In this document: positions 13,627 to 27,055 of the stretch, in pieces
Layout: every line of letters starts with the position of its first letter
How positions within the stretch are numbered: the stretch's first letter is position 1
DNA from: Metopolophium dirhodum
Taxonomy: Eukaryota > Arthropoda > Insecta > Hemiptera > Aphididae
Assembly (NCBI RefSeq): GCF_019925205.1
Contig: NC_083564.1
Location: forward strand, 11,041,491 to 11,105,490
Direction of reading: 5' to 3'
DNA: 64,000 nt
Notes under the pieces: model-generated
Seen by the model: only the letters and a program-made list of their open reading frames with translations
The model's database searches: none
Told to the model about the DNA's origin: nothing
Program-made: the position numbers and the translations under genes

Positions 13627-14001
13627 GCAGCTGCTGCAACGATCGATCGAAAAATGAAAAAGTCTCTTCAACAGATGTCGCACTCACAATAGTTACCTAT
13701 AATATTTTCATAAAATATAACAATAACTAATAAGAGATATAACAAATAGTTGCAGGTGCTGCAACGAACGATCGAAAAATGAAAAAGTCTCTTCAACAGA
13801 TGTCGCACTCACAATAGTTACCTATAATATTTTCATAAAATATAACAATAACTAGTAAGAGATATAACAAATAGTTGCAGCTGCTGCAACGATCGATCGA
13901 AAAATGAAAAAGTCTCTTCAACAGATGTCGCACTCACAATAGTTACCTATAATATTTTCATAAAATATAACAATAACTAATAAGAGATATATCAAATAAT
14001 T
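13627..14001 (+). repeat. Three tandem copies of a 125-bp unit
   Basis: Units begin GCAGCTGCTGCAACGATC at 13627, GCAGGTGCTGCAACGAACG at 13752 and GCAGCTGCTGCAACGATC at 13877, an exact 125-bp period. The three are nearly identical apart from a few substitutions and share AAGTCTCTTCAACAGATGTC. Near-identity indicates recent duplication or gene conversion. Each unit contains the palindromes GCAGCTGCTGC and CGATCGATCG, but no coding signal. Confidence 0.9.
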
Positions 14002-16638
14002 TTAAGTATATAGATACCACGTTTAAGCATTAAAATGTATCAAGTATATGTATTGTGTTGGAAAATGATGTAAAGACCTGCTATTACCTAGGTATGTTAA
14101 ATAAAGCGGTGCAACCAATGGATTTCTATATTTTATGATATTATTGTGATTGAAGTAATTTATTTTACTGTATAATGCAATAGTATCTATACTACATTAA
14201 GTTAAATTAATATTTGTAGATAAGAAGTGGACGCACTCGGAATATACCCGAATCAACGAATTTTTTTAGTTTTTTAATTACCTATAAGTTCTTGAAGAAT
14301 TTTGATGTAAAGACGAATTTTTTTCTCAGTCCCTTGATATTTGTTATATACCGAAAACTGTCTTACGTCAAGTTTATATAATAATTTATTAATATACCTG
14401 TTTAACGTATTACGCCAATTATGTATATAGTAATCAATAAAATAATTTATATATGTAATAATGAAAAAATATTTGGAAATTACACGCCTATGGATTTTCT
14501 ATATTGACTGTGATATTGAACTTTATCGTAATTTACGAAGTTAAAATGTTATTTTGATGTATGGGTGCCTCACCACTATACAGGTACAATTACCGTATAG
14601 TAATAAGTCCCGTTTTGATTTACATAGAAAAGTATTTTTAATTTTAATTTACCTATTCATAACATAATATGATTTATAATTAATAAAGTTACCTATATAA
14701 TAAAGGTATATTTTTAACGTATATATACCTAAATATTTATCATAGAATATCGTATCCAAACGTGTTACGTCAGAAAAAAGAATGCCTAAACGTACATGTC
14801 GGCTTTTTGGATAAAATGTCCTAACGTGTTGTAACCATGGAAATGTGCTGCAGGTATATGAATCCTGTGAAGTGTGAGTATAGGTACATTGGACCTTTAA
14901 GTTAATAGGTATAACATTTTCGTCAATGACGTTCAAACAATTATTGTCGAGTATACCTGTATAATATCATGGTATTCGGAAAAAAAAGCCCCTGAAAATA
15001 TGAATTTTTTTGTTACTACTTATATAGAACCTTATCTTAAATGTTGTTAAATTTTAAAATAAATAGTAAATAATATCAATAATTAGAGCATAGTTATTGA
15101 ATATTTAAATTTGTTAGCAGAGGGCTTTTTTTTTCTAGACTTTTGTTTCCTTAGATTCAATGACAATATCATATAATATATTATACCGTAGAACTAATTA
15201 ATATTATCGTATGACTCATCGCTGCTATCTCACGCAATGAAACGTCTTTTGAAATTTGAAACCATTTCGTTCGCTTTGTGAAATCTATTTGTAAAGCCTA
15301 CTGCGTAGTTATTATTTTCTAACAGTCTCTGCAAACGACAATACTTAAAAAGTGACAATAATATATAGATACCTACGCGGAACCACCGTGAACTCCATGG
15401 ACTCGACATTAAATTGAGATTTAATGATATAATAACAAACAAAGTACGCTTTTCAGTTAAAAAAAAAATGTTTTCCATTCAAACTATCCGTATATGAATG
15501 TTAGAATGTAGGCATAGTGTTATGTCACCACATGCGGTATAACATATTCGACAACAATTACATAGTTTCTTGCACAGCCTGATATTTGTTGCAGATAAAA
15601 AGTTTATATTTTTCATTTATACCTTTTAAGTGATAAACCAAACGACCGGATACAGCGTTTAGTTATACTCTATATATAACAATACCCATACAATTCGTAG
15701 GTTTAACCAACATTCAATCGTAATCATCCATCATCGGTTACATTGCCGGTTAATCTCGTTTCGATAATCGATTCGGAAGAAGTAATTTCGTAATATTACG
15801 ACGGTTTAAGATACATTTTAATATTATGCTCCGGCCGCATGGCACGTCTCACGTATTCATCAATAATTGTTATATATTTCGAATAACGATCCTTTTCGAG
15901 ATCATAAGAGCACAGCAGATAAAATTATAATGACGTCTTTAGATAATATGATAATTATTATTTTTGATAGATAATATTCGTTAGTTCGATAAAGGGTCAC
16001 CAGAGAGTTCACGTGGTTTAAATCCTATAAAAAAAACGTTGTAACCATCATTAAATGAAATTAGTGAAAAGAGTATAATAATATGTATTATCGAAATCTG
16101 TTACAATTATTTCTCCAAACGTATATTATAAAAGAATATTATTTACACCAACAATAATATAGGTATGTAATATGTATAGTATAATAATTAGGCGTTCGTC
16201 ATATCGTATAATAACAAAATAATTATATAGATTGTTAGACGCGGTGTAAAATTATAATTAATATAATATAGTTAAAGCTGTAAACTTATAATATTAATAA
16301 TTATTTATATAATTTTCATTTCACAATTATACATAAATTATAAATACAACATAAGATATGAAATTATGATGTCTCCAAAAGGCAAACTTGTGTAGGAGAC
16401 ATAGAGTTATATACCTATTATTATACCAAATAATAATTTAACTTGTTAAAAAATAGGAATGTGTACAATTGTATGAATAACATTAAACACAAAAATATAC
16501 AATCAAACAATAAAAAATAATAACTATAGTTATATAATATTACAATACAAATTTAAACTGTTTGATAATATATTTTAGGTACCTATTAAAATTATTAAAA
16601 GTTGTTAGGTTGATGTTAATACGAAATCGATTTTCGAC
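14002..16638. other. AT-rich intergenic, no gene seen
   Basis: Short open frames on both strands lack codon bias, splice context or recognisable domains. No bounded repeat was identified. Confidence 0.5.
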
Positions 16639-16639
16639 A

Positions 16640-16848
16640 CTGTGGCGTCATTTAAATTTTTATTAGACTAGGGCAATTTTTCGCTGCTTTTCCGACTCAA
16701 AATTTTTTCACTCAAATTCTTATAGCATAGTGTAATAGAGGTTAACATGGGTGGGGGGGGGGGGGGGCGTGTGGTAAATGTGCCGACTTAAGGTTGGTGT
16801 AAATACTAGACTGGGGAAAATGCCTCCCCCCCCCAAATGACGCCACTG
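16640..16848. mobile_element. hAT-like MITE (CAGTGGCGTCATTT ends)
   Basis: The ends are CTGTGGCGTCATTT on the left and the reverse complement CAGTGGCGTCATTT on the right. Inverted similarity continues inward (TTAGACTAGGG against CTAGTCTGGGG). The flanking octamers TTTCGACA and TATCTACA match at six of eight positions, consistent with an old 8-bp target duplication. Poly-G and poly-C runs lie inside. No transposase. Confidence 0.6.
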
Positions 16849-16849
16849 T

Positions 16850-18234
16850 ATCTACACCTGCCAATAAATATAAATATTAAAAGCATCTACTTTTTAAGTT
16901 CTGTATTATAAAAGACTTATACAGTACTATACAAGACTGTATTATAGGTACTGTACTTACTTTAAAATCTAAAAAAAAATTGTATTTAGATGGGTATGAT
17001 AATTATGATTAAAAAGACTTCACTAATCACTACAATTCAGGTGATATAAATTTAGTAACATTTTTCTAGCATGAAGTTGCTTTAGTGGTCTTAAATTATA
17101 ATTCATAAAATTATGTAGTATTTGTTCTATAAGGTTTCTTAATAAAGAATTTATTTTTGTTTCTACAATTTTACAGTATAAAAATGTTTAATTTGTAGAA
17201 AATGTATTATTTTTAGCTTACTATAAAACATATAGCTCGTTTAACACAACATTTAAATTAGGTACTAATGAATTTAATTTTAAAAGTTTTATTTTGCATT
17301 CTTTTGTATTTTTTGACATTTCTGATTGCTCTATTATATTATCCTTTTTAGGTAATTTTTTAAATTTTTTTATAATTTAATAATTTCCGACAGTCAATAG
17401 TTTTTCACACATTTTATCAGTTATAATTTAATTTTCGTCTTATAAATATTTTTTACATTGTCTGTATACACGTCGCACTTAATTAATAACATCTTTAATT
17501 TAAAATATATTATACACAATACACTTAATAGATTTTTAAATGTTTTAAATTATATTGCTTAGGTAAGTATACTCATAGTGGATTTTATACTTTCTTCGTC
17601 AATAATATATTTTAGTGTATTTTTTTGTAATTTATATATTGATTATATATAATATTATACCGCTTTTTTTCCGATATTTTAAGTGAATTTTTTCAGGTTT
17701 TAATGCCTTCGAATCAAGGCCCTAATTATAATCTAGTATTATACTATTATATTATTACAGTTGTATACTACCTCTATATAATATGAGATGGAAGACTATC
17801 ATATTATACAGAATAATATATTGCCGTATGCCAACAGAGGAACACAATTTACGATGCCGAAATCGTTCGTTATTGTTGTAAGGCCTAGTCGATGGGGTGC
17901 CTGAGGGCAGGTGCTGCAGAAGGAGGATAAGATATAAAACGAAATGCCGTGTTTTATAACCATATATGGGCATAACATTTTGGAATCGCTACGTTGTCGT
18001 TCAGAAGGAGGGTGCAGCCTAACGATTAACGAAACCGCATTCCTGTTACACACCATCGTCGGCCGAGGGGAGAATATTTAAGAAGTGTTCAAGGTCCTTT
18101 TACATAATGTATACCACTATACCAATATATGTATACATGTTAGATGCGCAGCGCGTTTACCTACCTGTGTATATAGTGTCGGCCGACCCCCTGTTGCCAC
18201 AGTTGTGCACAGCGTATATAGACGGTAGAAATGG
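16850..18234. other. AT-rich intergenic, no gene seen
   Basis: Nothing coding was recognised. A GC-richer stretch at 17850-18200 contains short ORFs in three frames without homology that I recognise. Confidence 0.45.
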
Positions 18235-20030
18235 TTTTATGATTTCGAAAACAGAAACATCACGATTTGTCGAATTATCCACAAAAATAATATAGTACAC
18301 TATCTGTGCAGTGGTGCTCAACCTTTTTTTCTTCAGTGGGCCACCAAATATATTAGTATAAAAATACGAACTATCGGTATATCGACTACTCAGTTCTGTT
18401 TATAATATATAAGTAAACACATACACAATGTACTTATATTATATCATAATATATTTTGTATAATATATCACTGTATTTAGGTACATATTAGACTTGTTTT
18501 CTTATCTTTTTGATTTACAATTTAATAATAATTTTATATTTGAATTTTTTAACATTTTGTTTAACAGGACACACGTAATAATGGATGGACTAAAATTTAA
18601 AATATTTAGATAATCATGCATGAATACCTAGCTACAAACAAACAAACCATCATTTAATATTTTCTTCTGATCACTCGATCATGTTTTACTAATATTGTAT
18701 AGAATTATACTTATATTTATATGCACTGTAGGTCTATATACAGTTATGCTAAATAAATACGACTATAATGATGTTATATGCTGTACTAATTTGGATAGCA
18801 CAATTCGTGATATTAAATTAAATGAGTAGGAATTAATTATATCAATAAAATTCAAAATTACCCTTAGTGTTCAATATTTCAATATTTTGTCATGGTTTTG
18901 GAACGAAAAACATCATGATTTGTCGCAATGCCCTGCAAAAAAATAATATACAATCTAACACGCGTAACACAATTATAGGAGCAGTATGTACAATTTACCT
19001 GAAAATTGATAACACGCTTGACCACAAAACATGAGTGACACAACTGATAAGCAATAATATTCCCGTTTATACTTGCATTTTTAATTTAAAATTATTCACT
19101 GAATCAAATCATGTAATTGGGGATGGTACATTTTTGTAGGTATACACACCGAATTTTTTCTTACAAATATACGCTGTGCATATTTGTAAGAAAAATAACA
19201 AATAAACTGAAAAAAAAATTAAAATTTGTACAAAAATATTGAGAAACCTATCTAAAAGAAAAAAAAAACATTAAATTACATACAAAAATTAGGACCAAAA
19301 TATGCGGAAAAAAATGTATTAATAAAATATAAAATGAAATAAACATATAAAAATTAGAACGACGTTTAGCGGCAAAAAATTAAATAATCGCATAAAAATA
19401 AGTATAAAAGATAAGAAATTCAAAAAAATACGTACAAAAATAAAACTAGGACATGAAAAAAAAACTTATATTTTTGAAAGACTTTTGAGCTAATCTCCTC
19501 GTGGTAGCGCTAATTGGCTCGGAATTAGTGTACCTAATGCAAATATAATATGTGACTAAAAATGGTATTAGAAAGGGAAATCACCCAAAAGTATTCTGTT
19601 TTAGGTAAATGTGACCGAACGTGTTAAGCCGCAATCTAAAACATGGCTGGACTAAAATTTAAAATCGTCAAGTTTTTATAACAAACGGATAATCGACTTA
19701 ATCGAGTATACTTACACCAAGGAATACGGACACTCTACTGTCTACACTAAAATATTATTAGCTAAGCATATTATAATATTGTTTTTATTGATAACTCAAA
19801 CTCATGCATGTTTTACCATATTATATACAATTCATTATACTGATGTATGTATGCGTTGTTGTTACATAAACGGTTATACGCTAAATAAACATGACGATAA
19901 CGATATTATATGCGTTGTGGATTGGCTACACTTGGCACAATTTACGATATTCAATATTAAATGAGTAGGTACATAATTTTATTATATCAGTGAAATTCAA
20001 AGTCACAGTAAAATGATACTTTGTCATACA
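18235..20030 (+). repeat. Diverged tandem duplication (two units of ~0.7-1.1 kb)
   Basis: Segment X at 18240-18300 (CATCACGATTTGTCG then AAAAATAATATA) recurs at 18905-18960. Segment Y at 18566-18890 (GGACTAAAATTTAAAAT, GCTAAATAAA, TTAAATGAGTAGG) recurs at 19617-20030 in the same orientation. The second interval is ~400 bases longer and holds an A-rich stretch (19200-19460) and a perfect hairpin. A CAGTGGTGCTCAACC hAT-like end lies at 18309. No gene was seen in either unit. Confidence 0.55.
19155..19195. repeat. Perfect 16-bp hairpin with 9-nt loop
   Basis: The left arm TTTTTCTTACAAATAT (19155-19170) pairs perfectly with ATATTTGTAAGAAAAA (19180-19195) across the loop ACGCTGTGC. It is too short for a typical miRNA precursor (arms usually over 22 bp) and the run of A after it does not make a eukaryotic terminator. 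Probably a transposon end fold or chance in AT-rich sequence. Confidence 0.6.
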
Positions 20031-23000
20031 TTCAATAATATATTATACAACGTACGGCTACATCTCTGACACATAAATTATTTATTTGTTAACTACGATA
20101 GTGTTTATAGGTATAGTCATATTTATATGATTTGCATAATATGTTTTGTAATTTTGTGTTAATGTGTTATTATAATAATAAAAACATTTATTTCGTTTTC
20201 GTGTTGAAGAATTGTGTACATATTTTTTTAATTTAAATTTCTATGTCGTGTGTATTATTTCACTATTGTGTTTAAAGCTCAGTAACGTCATTCGACTCAT
20301 AAGAACATTACCTACTATATTATTATTATTATTTTTATATATTAATTTTTTTTAGATACCTATAATACTTATTGAATACCTCTGATACTAATATTACAGA
20401 ACTCGTGGGTAGAATGTAAAACTATTATCTCGACCTCTCATCACACAGTCTTGTCAAGATACGTATAGTCATGGCAGTCACAGAATACCACATATCGTAT
20501 TGTATGTATAGGTAGGTATATAATAAATGTACATAATAAATTATCTTGTAGACGTTCGTTTTTAAGAATACTGTTTTTAAAAGTCTTACTGCGATAGTGA
20601 CCGTGTTTAAAACCTTACAATACAAAGCAATAATATGGTTAGGGACCTAATCATGATTAATTATTATGATAATAACCTTTTATTGCTTACTGAGAAATTC
20701 GAAAACAACCTTTCCCGTTTTTATCTCACAATATTATATTATATGGTTTTTTTTTATGTTGTACGTGTTCGTTGAGCACATGACAAAATTATTTACAACG
20801 CTTCCACATAATATAATAAAATGTACTGTGTCCCAAAACGCGATTGGAATGTACAAAGTACCCATTATATCGCAACCCTCCCATTTCAAGGACGAAGCCT
20901 GTAGTAGACCACCCAGAGCCAGAGCAGCTGCTGCAACCCTTGGTCAAAATTCCGAGAATCGCAAACAAAGAAAAAATCGATTAGGCGCCAGATGTTGTCG
21001 TCGACGCCAAAGAGTGATACAAGTACCATCGTTATGCTCGGCTACAGTGAATACGCACGATAAAACGTTTGCAATACAAACTCTATAGGTTTAAAATATA
21101 TTATTTTCATTTGAACAAATGGTTGTTTTTATAAAAAATAATAATAATTGGAAATATAATTTATAATTTTATATTATATTGATAGGCTACCGAAGTGATG
21201 CACTAGCTCTCGATTTCTTTAGGAATCTAATTAAATATTTACGTAGGAATAAAATTCTCCATAGAAAATCACAATCACACCGGAAACCCAATATAATTAA
21301 AATACTCTAAACAATAATACAATACTAGATAAACCAGTTCAAAGTGTTAAGATACGTTGGCACCGTGATCTCTTACAATATTATAATTAACAGAAAATAA
21401 ACCTTAAATTTAAATAATTAATGACTTCTCTATGTAAGGGTTTATCTTAGGATAACCTCTGTTATTTGTTTCTATCAATTTCTCTAATAATATTATGTAT
21501 TATTTGTATCATTTATTTTTATTTTTGTGTACCTATATTTGTATGAAATTTTTATGTATCATTAAATTATAATATTAAGCTTTGCGTAGGCTGGAAATAT
21601 TTAATTTTAAAAAAAAGTAACCGATTTTAAACTAAGTGAAATTACTTTTTTAATTGTAATGATGACAAGTTAAACCAACATAAAATCAACTTTTAATTTT
21701 AACTTCACTTTGGTTTATCAAATTATTTATATAACAAGTAAAAAAGAAATTGATTTTAACTTGCCACCTTGCCTTACTGATTTGTTTGTACCTACATTAA
21801 TCACATGACTGTCGAGGGATCAAGCCAAGAAAAATATTATATTACTGTGGCAGCATTTCCAGCTGGTACATAATATTATATGTAAAATTATTACAATATG
21901 TTACTATAAGACGGTCAAACGCACGTGTACCTTATTTGTTATAATAACACCGAAATAGTAATAAATGGTATTATTAAAGTTAAAAATTGTAAACATAAAA
22001 ATATAAGCTGCGTAGAAGATTATACAAAAAAAAAATATCGATTTGGAATGTGTGGTAATATTATTCAGGTGAAAATAATAAATTAATAGGATTATAATAC
22101 TTGGACACAGTTAGAGTTGAGTTAGGCATAATATTATAGAGAATACACTAAATCGATATACGCGCCAGAGTGGCCGACCCCTAGCTGCGACGCCTTGACA
22201 TTTAACCTCGTCGAACTCGTTTTGTGATTCAAATCCGGTCGGACTTTACACACCATTATATTATTTTAAAAACGTATGCCTACGTGCGATATCAATCTAG
22301 TAGAAAAAATAAATGTAGAATGTAAAACGAAATTATTCTAAATCATAAAATTATACAGCGGGTACCTATATAATTGATTGTGTGTTGTAGCTACAGCCTG
22401 ACGCGACGGTGGTTTGAATATTATTTTAGTTATTCTGAATGTACGATGACTAAACTACATAATATTATTACTATATTAACACAAGTCTCCCGTTCTTGTT
22501 TTTACATTACCACAATATACATGAGAATAGAAATATAGAATATTATTATTTATTATTATTATTATTCAAATTATCCGTATGGTTCCATTTGCTGGTTAAA
22601 CACTAAAACGGCATAAATATACGTAATTATTTATACGACGAAATACTAAGACTATTATGTGACACGTGTACGCATTTCGTAAGCTTTTTCGTATTATACA
22701 TATAATTTTTATTGGTGTATCAGACTAGAACGCGTTTCGTCTATATAATTATTTAATTCAAACGTACATTTGCTGCACGTAAGCGGTAGAGATAAATTTT
22801 CAGTCCGGTTAAATAATATTACAAATTTCGCCGCTGAAATGCGCGTTTATAGTCGATAACGATTAAATATTAAACACAATAATTCGTCAATTATAGGTAC
22901 GTACCAAATAAAATTACACGCAATAGCTGTAAATTAGCGGCCGGACTGCAGTACAGATGCATAATAACAGTCCAGTTCAACAGTAATAATTATATTTGAC

Positions 23001-23740
23001 CGCAGATTTCTTCTGAAATGGGTATCAGTACTCGATAATAATTAAATATTATAGTGATATTATAGTGATTATAGTCACGATAATTTGTCAAAATGTATGA
23101 TTACGGCTTATTATTATTATTATCTATCAGACACAAGAAAAAAAATTCCAACATTCAGAATTTGAATTACTGTATTTATTTAATACATTGTATATTTAAT
23201 AAAAAAAAAAACGGGAGTGAGAATACTTAGTGAACCATCCTGTATATGTTAACCATTAAGTAATTAGAAGACTATCTATACCTACGCGTATCGCGTATGT
23301 ATTATAAAATATTGAGTGCCTGAGATAAAACTCTGGTCCACCGGCGATAAGTACATATTTTTATTTAAACGTATCACAATTTTAAAACAAAAACCGTAGT
23401 AGTGGTATTGTCGTAATAGTAGGCATACCTACGCTTCTTTAGCGATGTATTCCTAAACATTTCTTCACGAAGGTTCGTCGTAAATATGTCCAATATACTT
23501 GCTGACAAGATAACTGGTTTTTAAAACACTTCTACATTCACCTAATGGAAAATAATTATTCAATACAACATTTAATATTAAATTGTTTTTTAAGAAAATA
23601 CTTAAAGTGTAGATAATGAATTTCGAATACTAAACGATGCTTAGATGTTTATAATGGTACACCATTGATAATTGTATCGAAGAACATTTTTATTCATCTT
23701 TTTTTTAGGTACATAATTTTAAGTCGTCACAAAACAAAAT
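20031..23740. other. AT-rich intergenic, no gene supported
   Basis: The longest open frame is 140 codons at 20666-21088 on the plus strand. Its second half is basic (Arg/Lys-rich) but shows no recognisable domain or splice partner, so I do not call it a gene. A TTA/ATT microsatellite lies at 22540-22566. Confidence 0.4.
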
Positions 23741-23744
23741 TTTT

Positions 23745-24110
23745 GAAAACAATATATATTTTATACTTTTTTTAATGAACACATACCTACATTTTTAAAT
23801 CCTTTTTCCAAAGCATAATATTGTTAAGAGACCTTCGTTGTATGAAAATCGAATTTTCAACGAGTAATTTATGAGTTATAATTAGTATTTAAATTTTTCA
23901 TGGGTGGACTGGAGTAGCACTAGAATAGGTAGGTACCCCAAATATATTTATTAATTTAAATATATATTATCCCATTACTCTGCCCATCAAAAATTTAAAT
24001 ACATATAAGGATATAACTAATTGACTACTTTAACTAACTAACTAATTTTTATAGTTGGGAATACTCTGAATAGTTTTCTGCTTCGGAATATGAAATCGAA
24101 AATGTATCAA
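23745..24110. repeat. Diverged long foldback element
   Basis: The left arm (to ~23905) and right arm (from ~23985) are imperfect reverse complements: GAGTTATAATTAGTATTTAAATT against AATTTAAATACATATAA, and GGGTGGACTGG against ACTCTGCCCA. Layout and motifs match the better-preserved foldback element at 26.5-27.05 kb, so the two are probably old and young copies of one family. Confidence 0.5.
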
Positions 24111-24643
24111 TAATTGTATGTTATAAATTTACTTACAAGTTACAATGTAAAAACTTAAAAAATAGTCTTTGAAATGATTTATTTACTATATTCAATAATA
24201 TAATCGACTAGTAGGATTATTATGTAGGTATATTAATATACTATACCTACATAATACTGTTGATTTAAATGTATTATTGACAACTAAACTATTATTTTAT
24301 ATTTATTGTTATTTCGCTCTGCGAACTTTATTGCCTCCCTGCAAGCAGTGTAAACTTATTTGATATTCAATTTAGATAAATTATTTTAAATATGAAAACA
24401 TATTATAAAAATTCAAAGATCAGTCTTAATAATAAATAAGTTCTATGCAATGAGCTAACGCCTGTATAATTATAGTCTATATATCAAATAAGGGGAGCCA
24501 CGAAGCTTTCAAATGTAAAGAAAAAATAACCTTTCCAATCAATTCTCTTGATAACAATATTTATAACAGACCAGACATCACCACTTAAATATCTTGAAAC
24601 CAATGTACCGCGCAGAAATAATATCATCAGTAAAACGGTAAAC

Positions 24644-25273
24644 GGTCACTTTGTACGGTCCATTGTTTAAAATGCATAGGTAGTGCGGATACTTAAAGCC
24701 GACAGGTAAAAATGTTAATTTCAGAACGCGGTCACTTTTTGTACTCTTATAATATATACATGAACTATTTAAGTATATATTATGGAAAGTACATATTATA
24801 TATATGTGTTTATAATTGTATACAAAATTTGATGAGATTTAAACATTATTTTATATTTAAAAGTAATTAGTAAATTAAACTTTGAAGATGTTATGAACAA
24901 TATATAGGTTATGAAGCCAAAATTATCAAAGTTTTTTAAATTTATAAGTTAGCTGGTAACATGTAACATTGGGTTATAATTATATTACCAAATTGGATAT
25001 GTCAAATGGCATTTAATAATCTTAATAACATGTTTAATATAATTGGTGGTCATTCAGACTTTTTTATATTATATCTATACCTATATACTTTATGTAGTTA
25101 TATAATATTATATATATAATTATAGTAGGTACAAAGTGTCCGCGTACTACAATCTAAAGGTTTACCCGACCGTTCAAAGTGTCTGCGTTCTGCAATCTTA
25201 ATTTTTACCTGACCGTACAAAGTGTCCAGTGTCCACGTTTTGCACTTTTAATTTTCGACCGTACAAAGTGACC
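24644..25273. mobile_element. ~630-bp DNA element with perfect 17-bp terminal inverted repeats
   Basis: Ends are GGTCACTTTGTACGGTC (24644-24660) and its exact reverse complement (25257-25273). The right end carries four CAAAGTG-centred repeats spaced 43-46 bp (25132, 25175, 25218, 25264). The left end carries two matching inverted ones (24647, 24731), with shared linker CAGGTAAAAAT and CAGAACGCGG. Multiple subterminal transposase-site-like repeats suggest a non-autonomous DNA transposon. No transposase ORF inside; target duplication uncertain (TAAAAC occurs on both sides). Confidence 0.65.
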
Positions 25274-26456
25274 TAAAACCTAGTAAAACATCTTAAGGAC
25301 AAAAAAAAATAGTCAGTATAAAATATCGCACCAATATTAATTAATATGTAATTTATTTATAACTCCAATTTAAGTACAACTAACATTTAATAGTTTGTAA
25401 GCAATATGTGGGTATATTATAATAATGAATACTGAGTGGTATAAAAAAATTATGTTAAAGCAAAATAATATAATTATAATACAGTATTGTACATAACTCA
25501 AAGTATAATTAATATTTAATCTTAATGGTTCCTTACATTAATTGTTTTTCATTTTTCATTCTACAGATAATACTAAAATACATTTTTTAATAATGTCAAA
25601 CTCTTAATTATTATGTAACCTATGGTATGCTCACTATAAGGTATTACAATTATACTTTATTATACTTGATTCCAGTTAAAAATATATGATATCATTAGGT
25701 ACATAATACATTAATACCTACTGACGACATTTTGTCAAACTCCAATTTTGGACCAAACGCAGGTAGGTAGCCTTATATTGAGTCCCACATATAAGTATCC
25801 CGATTGCGTCCTAACACTTAAAATTCTTTCACATAATAACGTTTATAATAATCTATTTTTTTTACACATCATTACACAAAATATCATAATTTCAATCTTA
25901 GTCCTATCCCGATATTTTCAATCACATTTCACTAGGGTCTGCATACTATTTATACATCACAATTCACAATCTCTGTAAAATAACAACCCTGCTATAAAAA
26001 AGTTTTTGACTTCACTTTACCAATTTCTAGAAACATCATCATTAATATTTAGACGTAGGTCTTCAACATCACAAAACCATAATCATTCTATATTTTTAAG
26101 ACATATACACGTGCATGTAATTATACCTATGCATACAAAAATTTTCGTTATACATATTTATTTTGAAACACTGTGCCAGGGAATAGGTGTACGTTGACGT
26201 AGAGGATACCATCAACTGCAGCAGAAAAGCTGCAGATAACGTTCCCTGACTTTCGTATTGGTTATTAGACATTAGTATAATACCAATTAAAACCTTAGTG
26301 GTTTTCTTACGTGCTTAACGCGATTCACTTGATCATCTACTTAGGATGTGTATCGGTCGGTTTTAATATTTCGCTTAATACTTCAGGAATCGAAAAGTGT
26401 GATTACAATTCTCGAGAAATGCATATAAAAGTTGTCACGCTTACAAGTCACAATAC
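25274..26456. other. AT-rich intergenic, no gene seen
   Basis: Open frames at 25748-26197 on the plus strand are low-complexity and lack domain or splice support. A CTGCAG-rich palindromic patch (CAACTGCAGCAGAAAAGCTGCAG) lies near 26214. Confidence 0.4.
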
Positions 26457-26458
26457 AG

Positions 26459-27055
26459 AGTGATTCTTTTATCACGAAATATTCATTATTTTAAAAAGTA
26501 ATAATGTATTTAAAAATATTTTTTTTTTAAAAACAACGTTTTTATTAAAAACTCATATTTTTAAATATTTTTTATCCTTATATATTTTAAGTTTTTACTT
26601 TTTTGAATGGCAACATATAGTTTTAATTTCATATTCCAAAGCAGAATTTTTTTCGAAGCATTTTGATACATAAAAATCGAATTTAGGATGAGTATTTTAT
26701 AAGTTGTAGCTTGTAAGTATTTAAAGCTTAGATAGGTGGAGTGGAGTGGTACGGGGTAACCCTCAAAATGATTGTCCACCACTCCGCTTGTCAAAACTTT
26801 AAATACTTATAACTCATATACTACTCGTCTTAAATTCGATTTTTATGTATCAAAATACTTAAAAAAATATTCTGTATTGGAATATGAAATTAAAACTATA
26901 TATTCCCATTCAAAAAAGTAAAAAACTTTTAAAAAATATAAGGATAAATAATAAATCATCATTTTTTTAACAACTTGAAACTATGTAAAAAAATATTTTC
27001 AAAAACATTAATACTTTTTGAAATTACGAGTGTTTCATGATAAAAGAATTACCTC
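26459..27055. repeat. Long foldback element, ~285-bp arms
   Basis: The left arm (about 26459-26745) and right arm (about 26772-27055) are reverse complements at roughly 80 percent identity along their whole length. Matching landmarks are ATTCTTTTATCACGAAA, ACTTTTTTGAATGG, TTTTAATTTCATATTCCAA, TTTTGATACATAAAAATCG and AAGTATTTAAAG. The loop is about 25-30 bases near 26757. A transcript would form one long double-stranded hairpin. No coding capacity; probably a MITE/foldback transposon. Confidence 0.8.

Noticed and set aside
13386..13730. 114-codon frame beginning MWVWWFGWVGGGG
   Set aside because: It crosses a poly-G run and the first 125-bp tandem unit; the repeat continuation is not open in the same way, so coding is unlikely.
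19155..19195. Hairpin considered as a microRNA precursor
   Set aside because: The stem is only 16 bp with a 9-nt loop and flanks do not extend pairing; precursors normally have 22 or more paired bases per arm.
20666..21088. 140-codon open frame, plus strand
   Set aside because: First half is AT-rich and hydrophobic by composition, second half basic; no domain, splice partner or promoter recognised. A 140-codon frame is possible by chance where GC rises.
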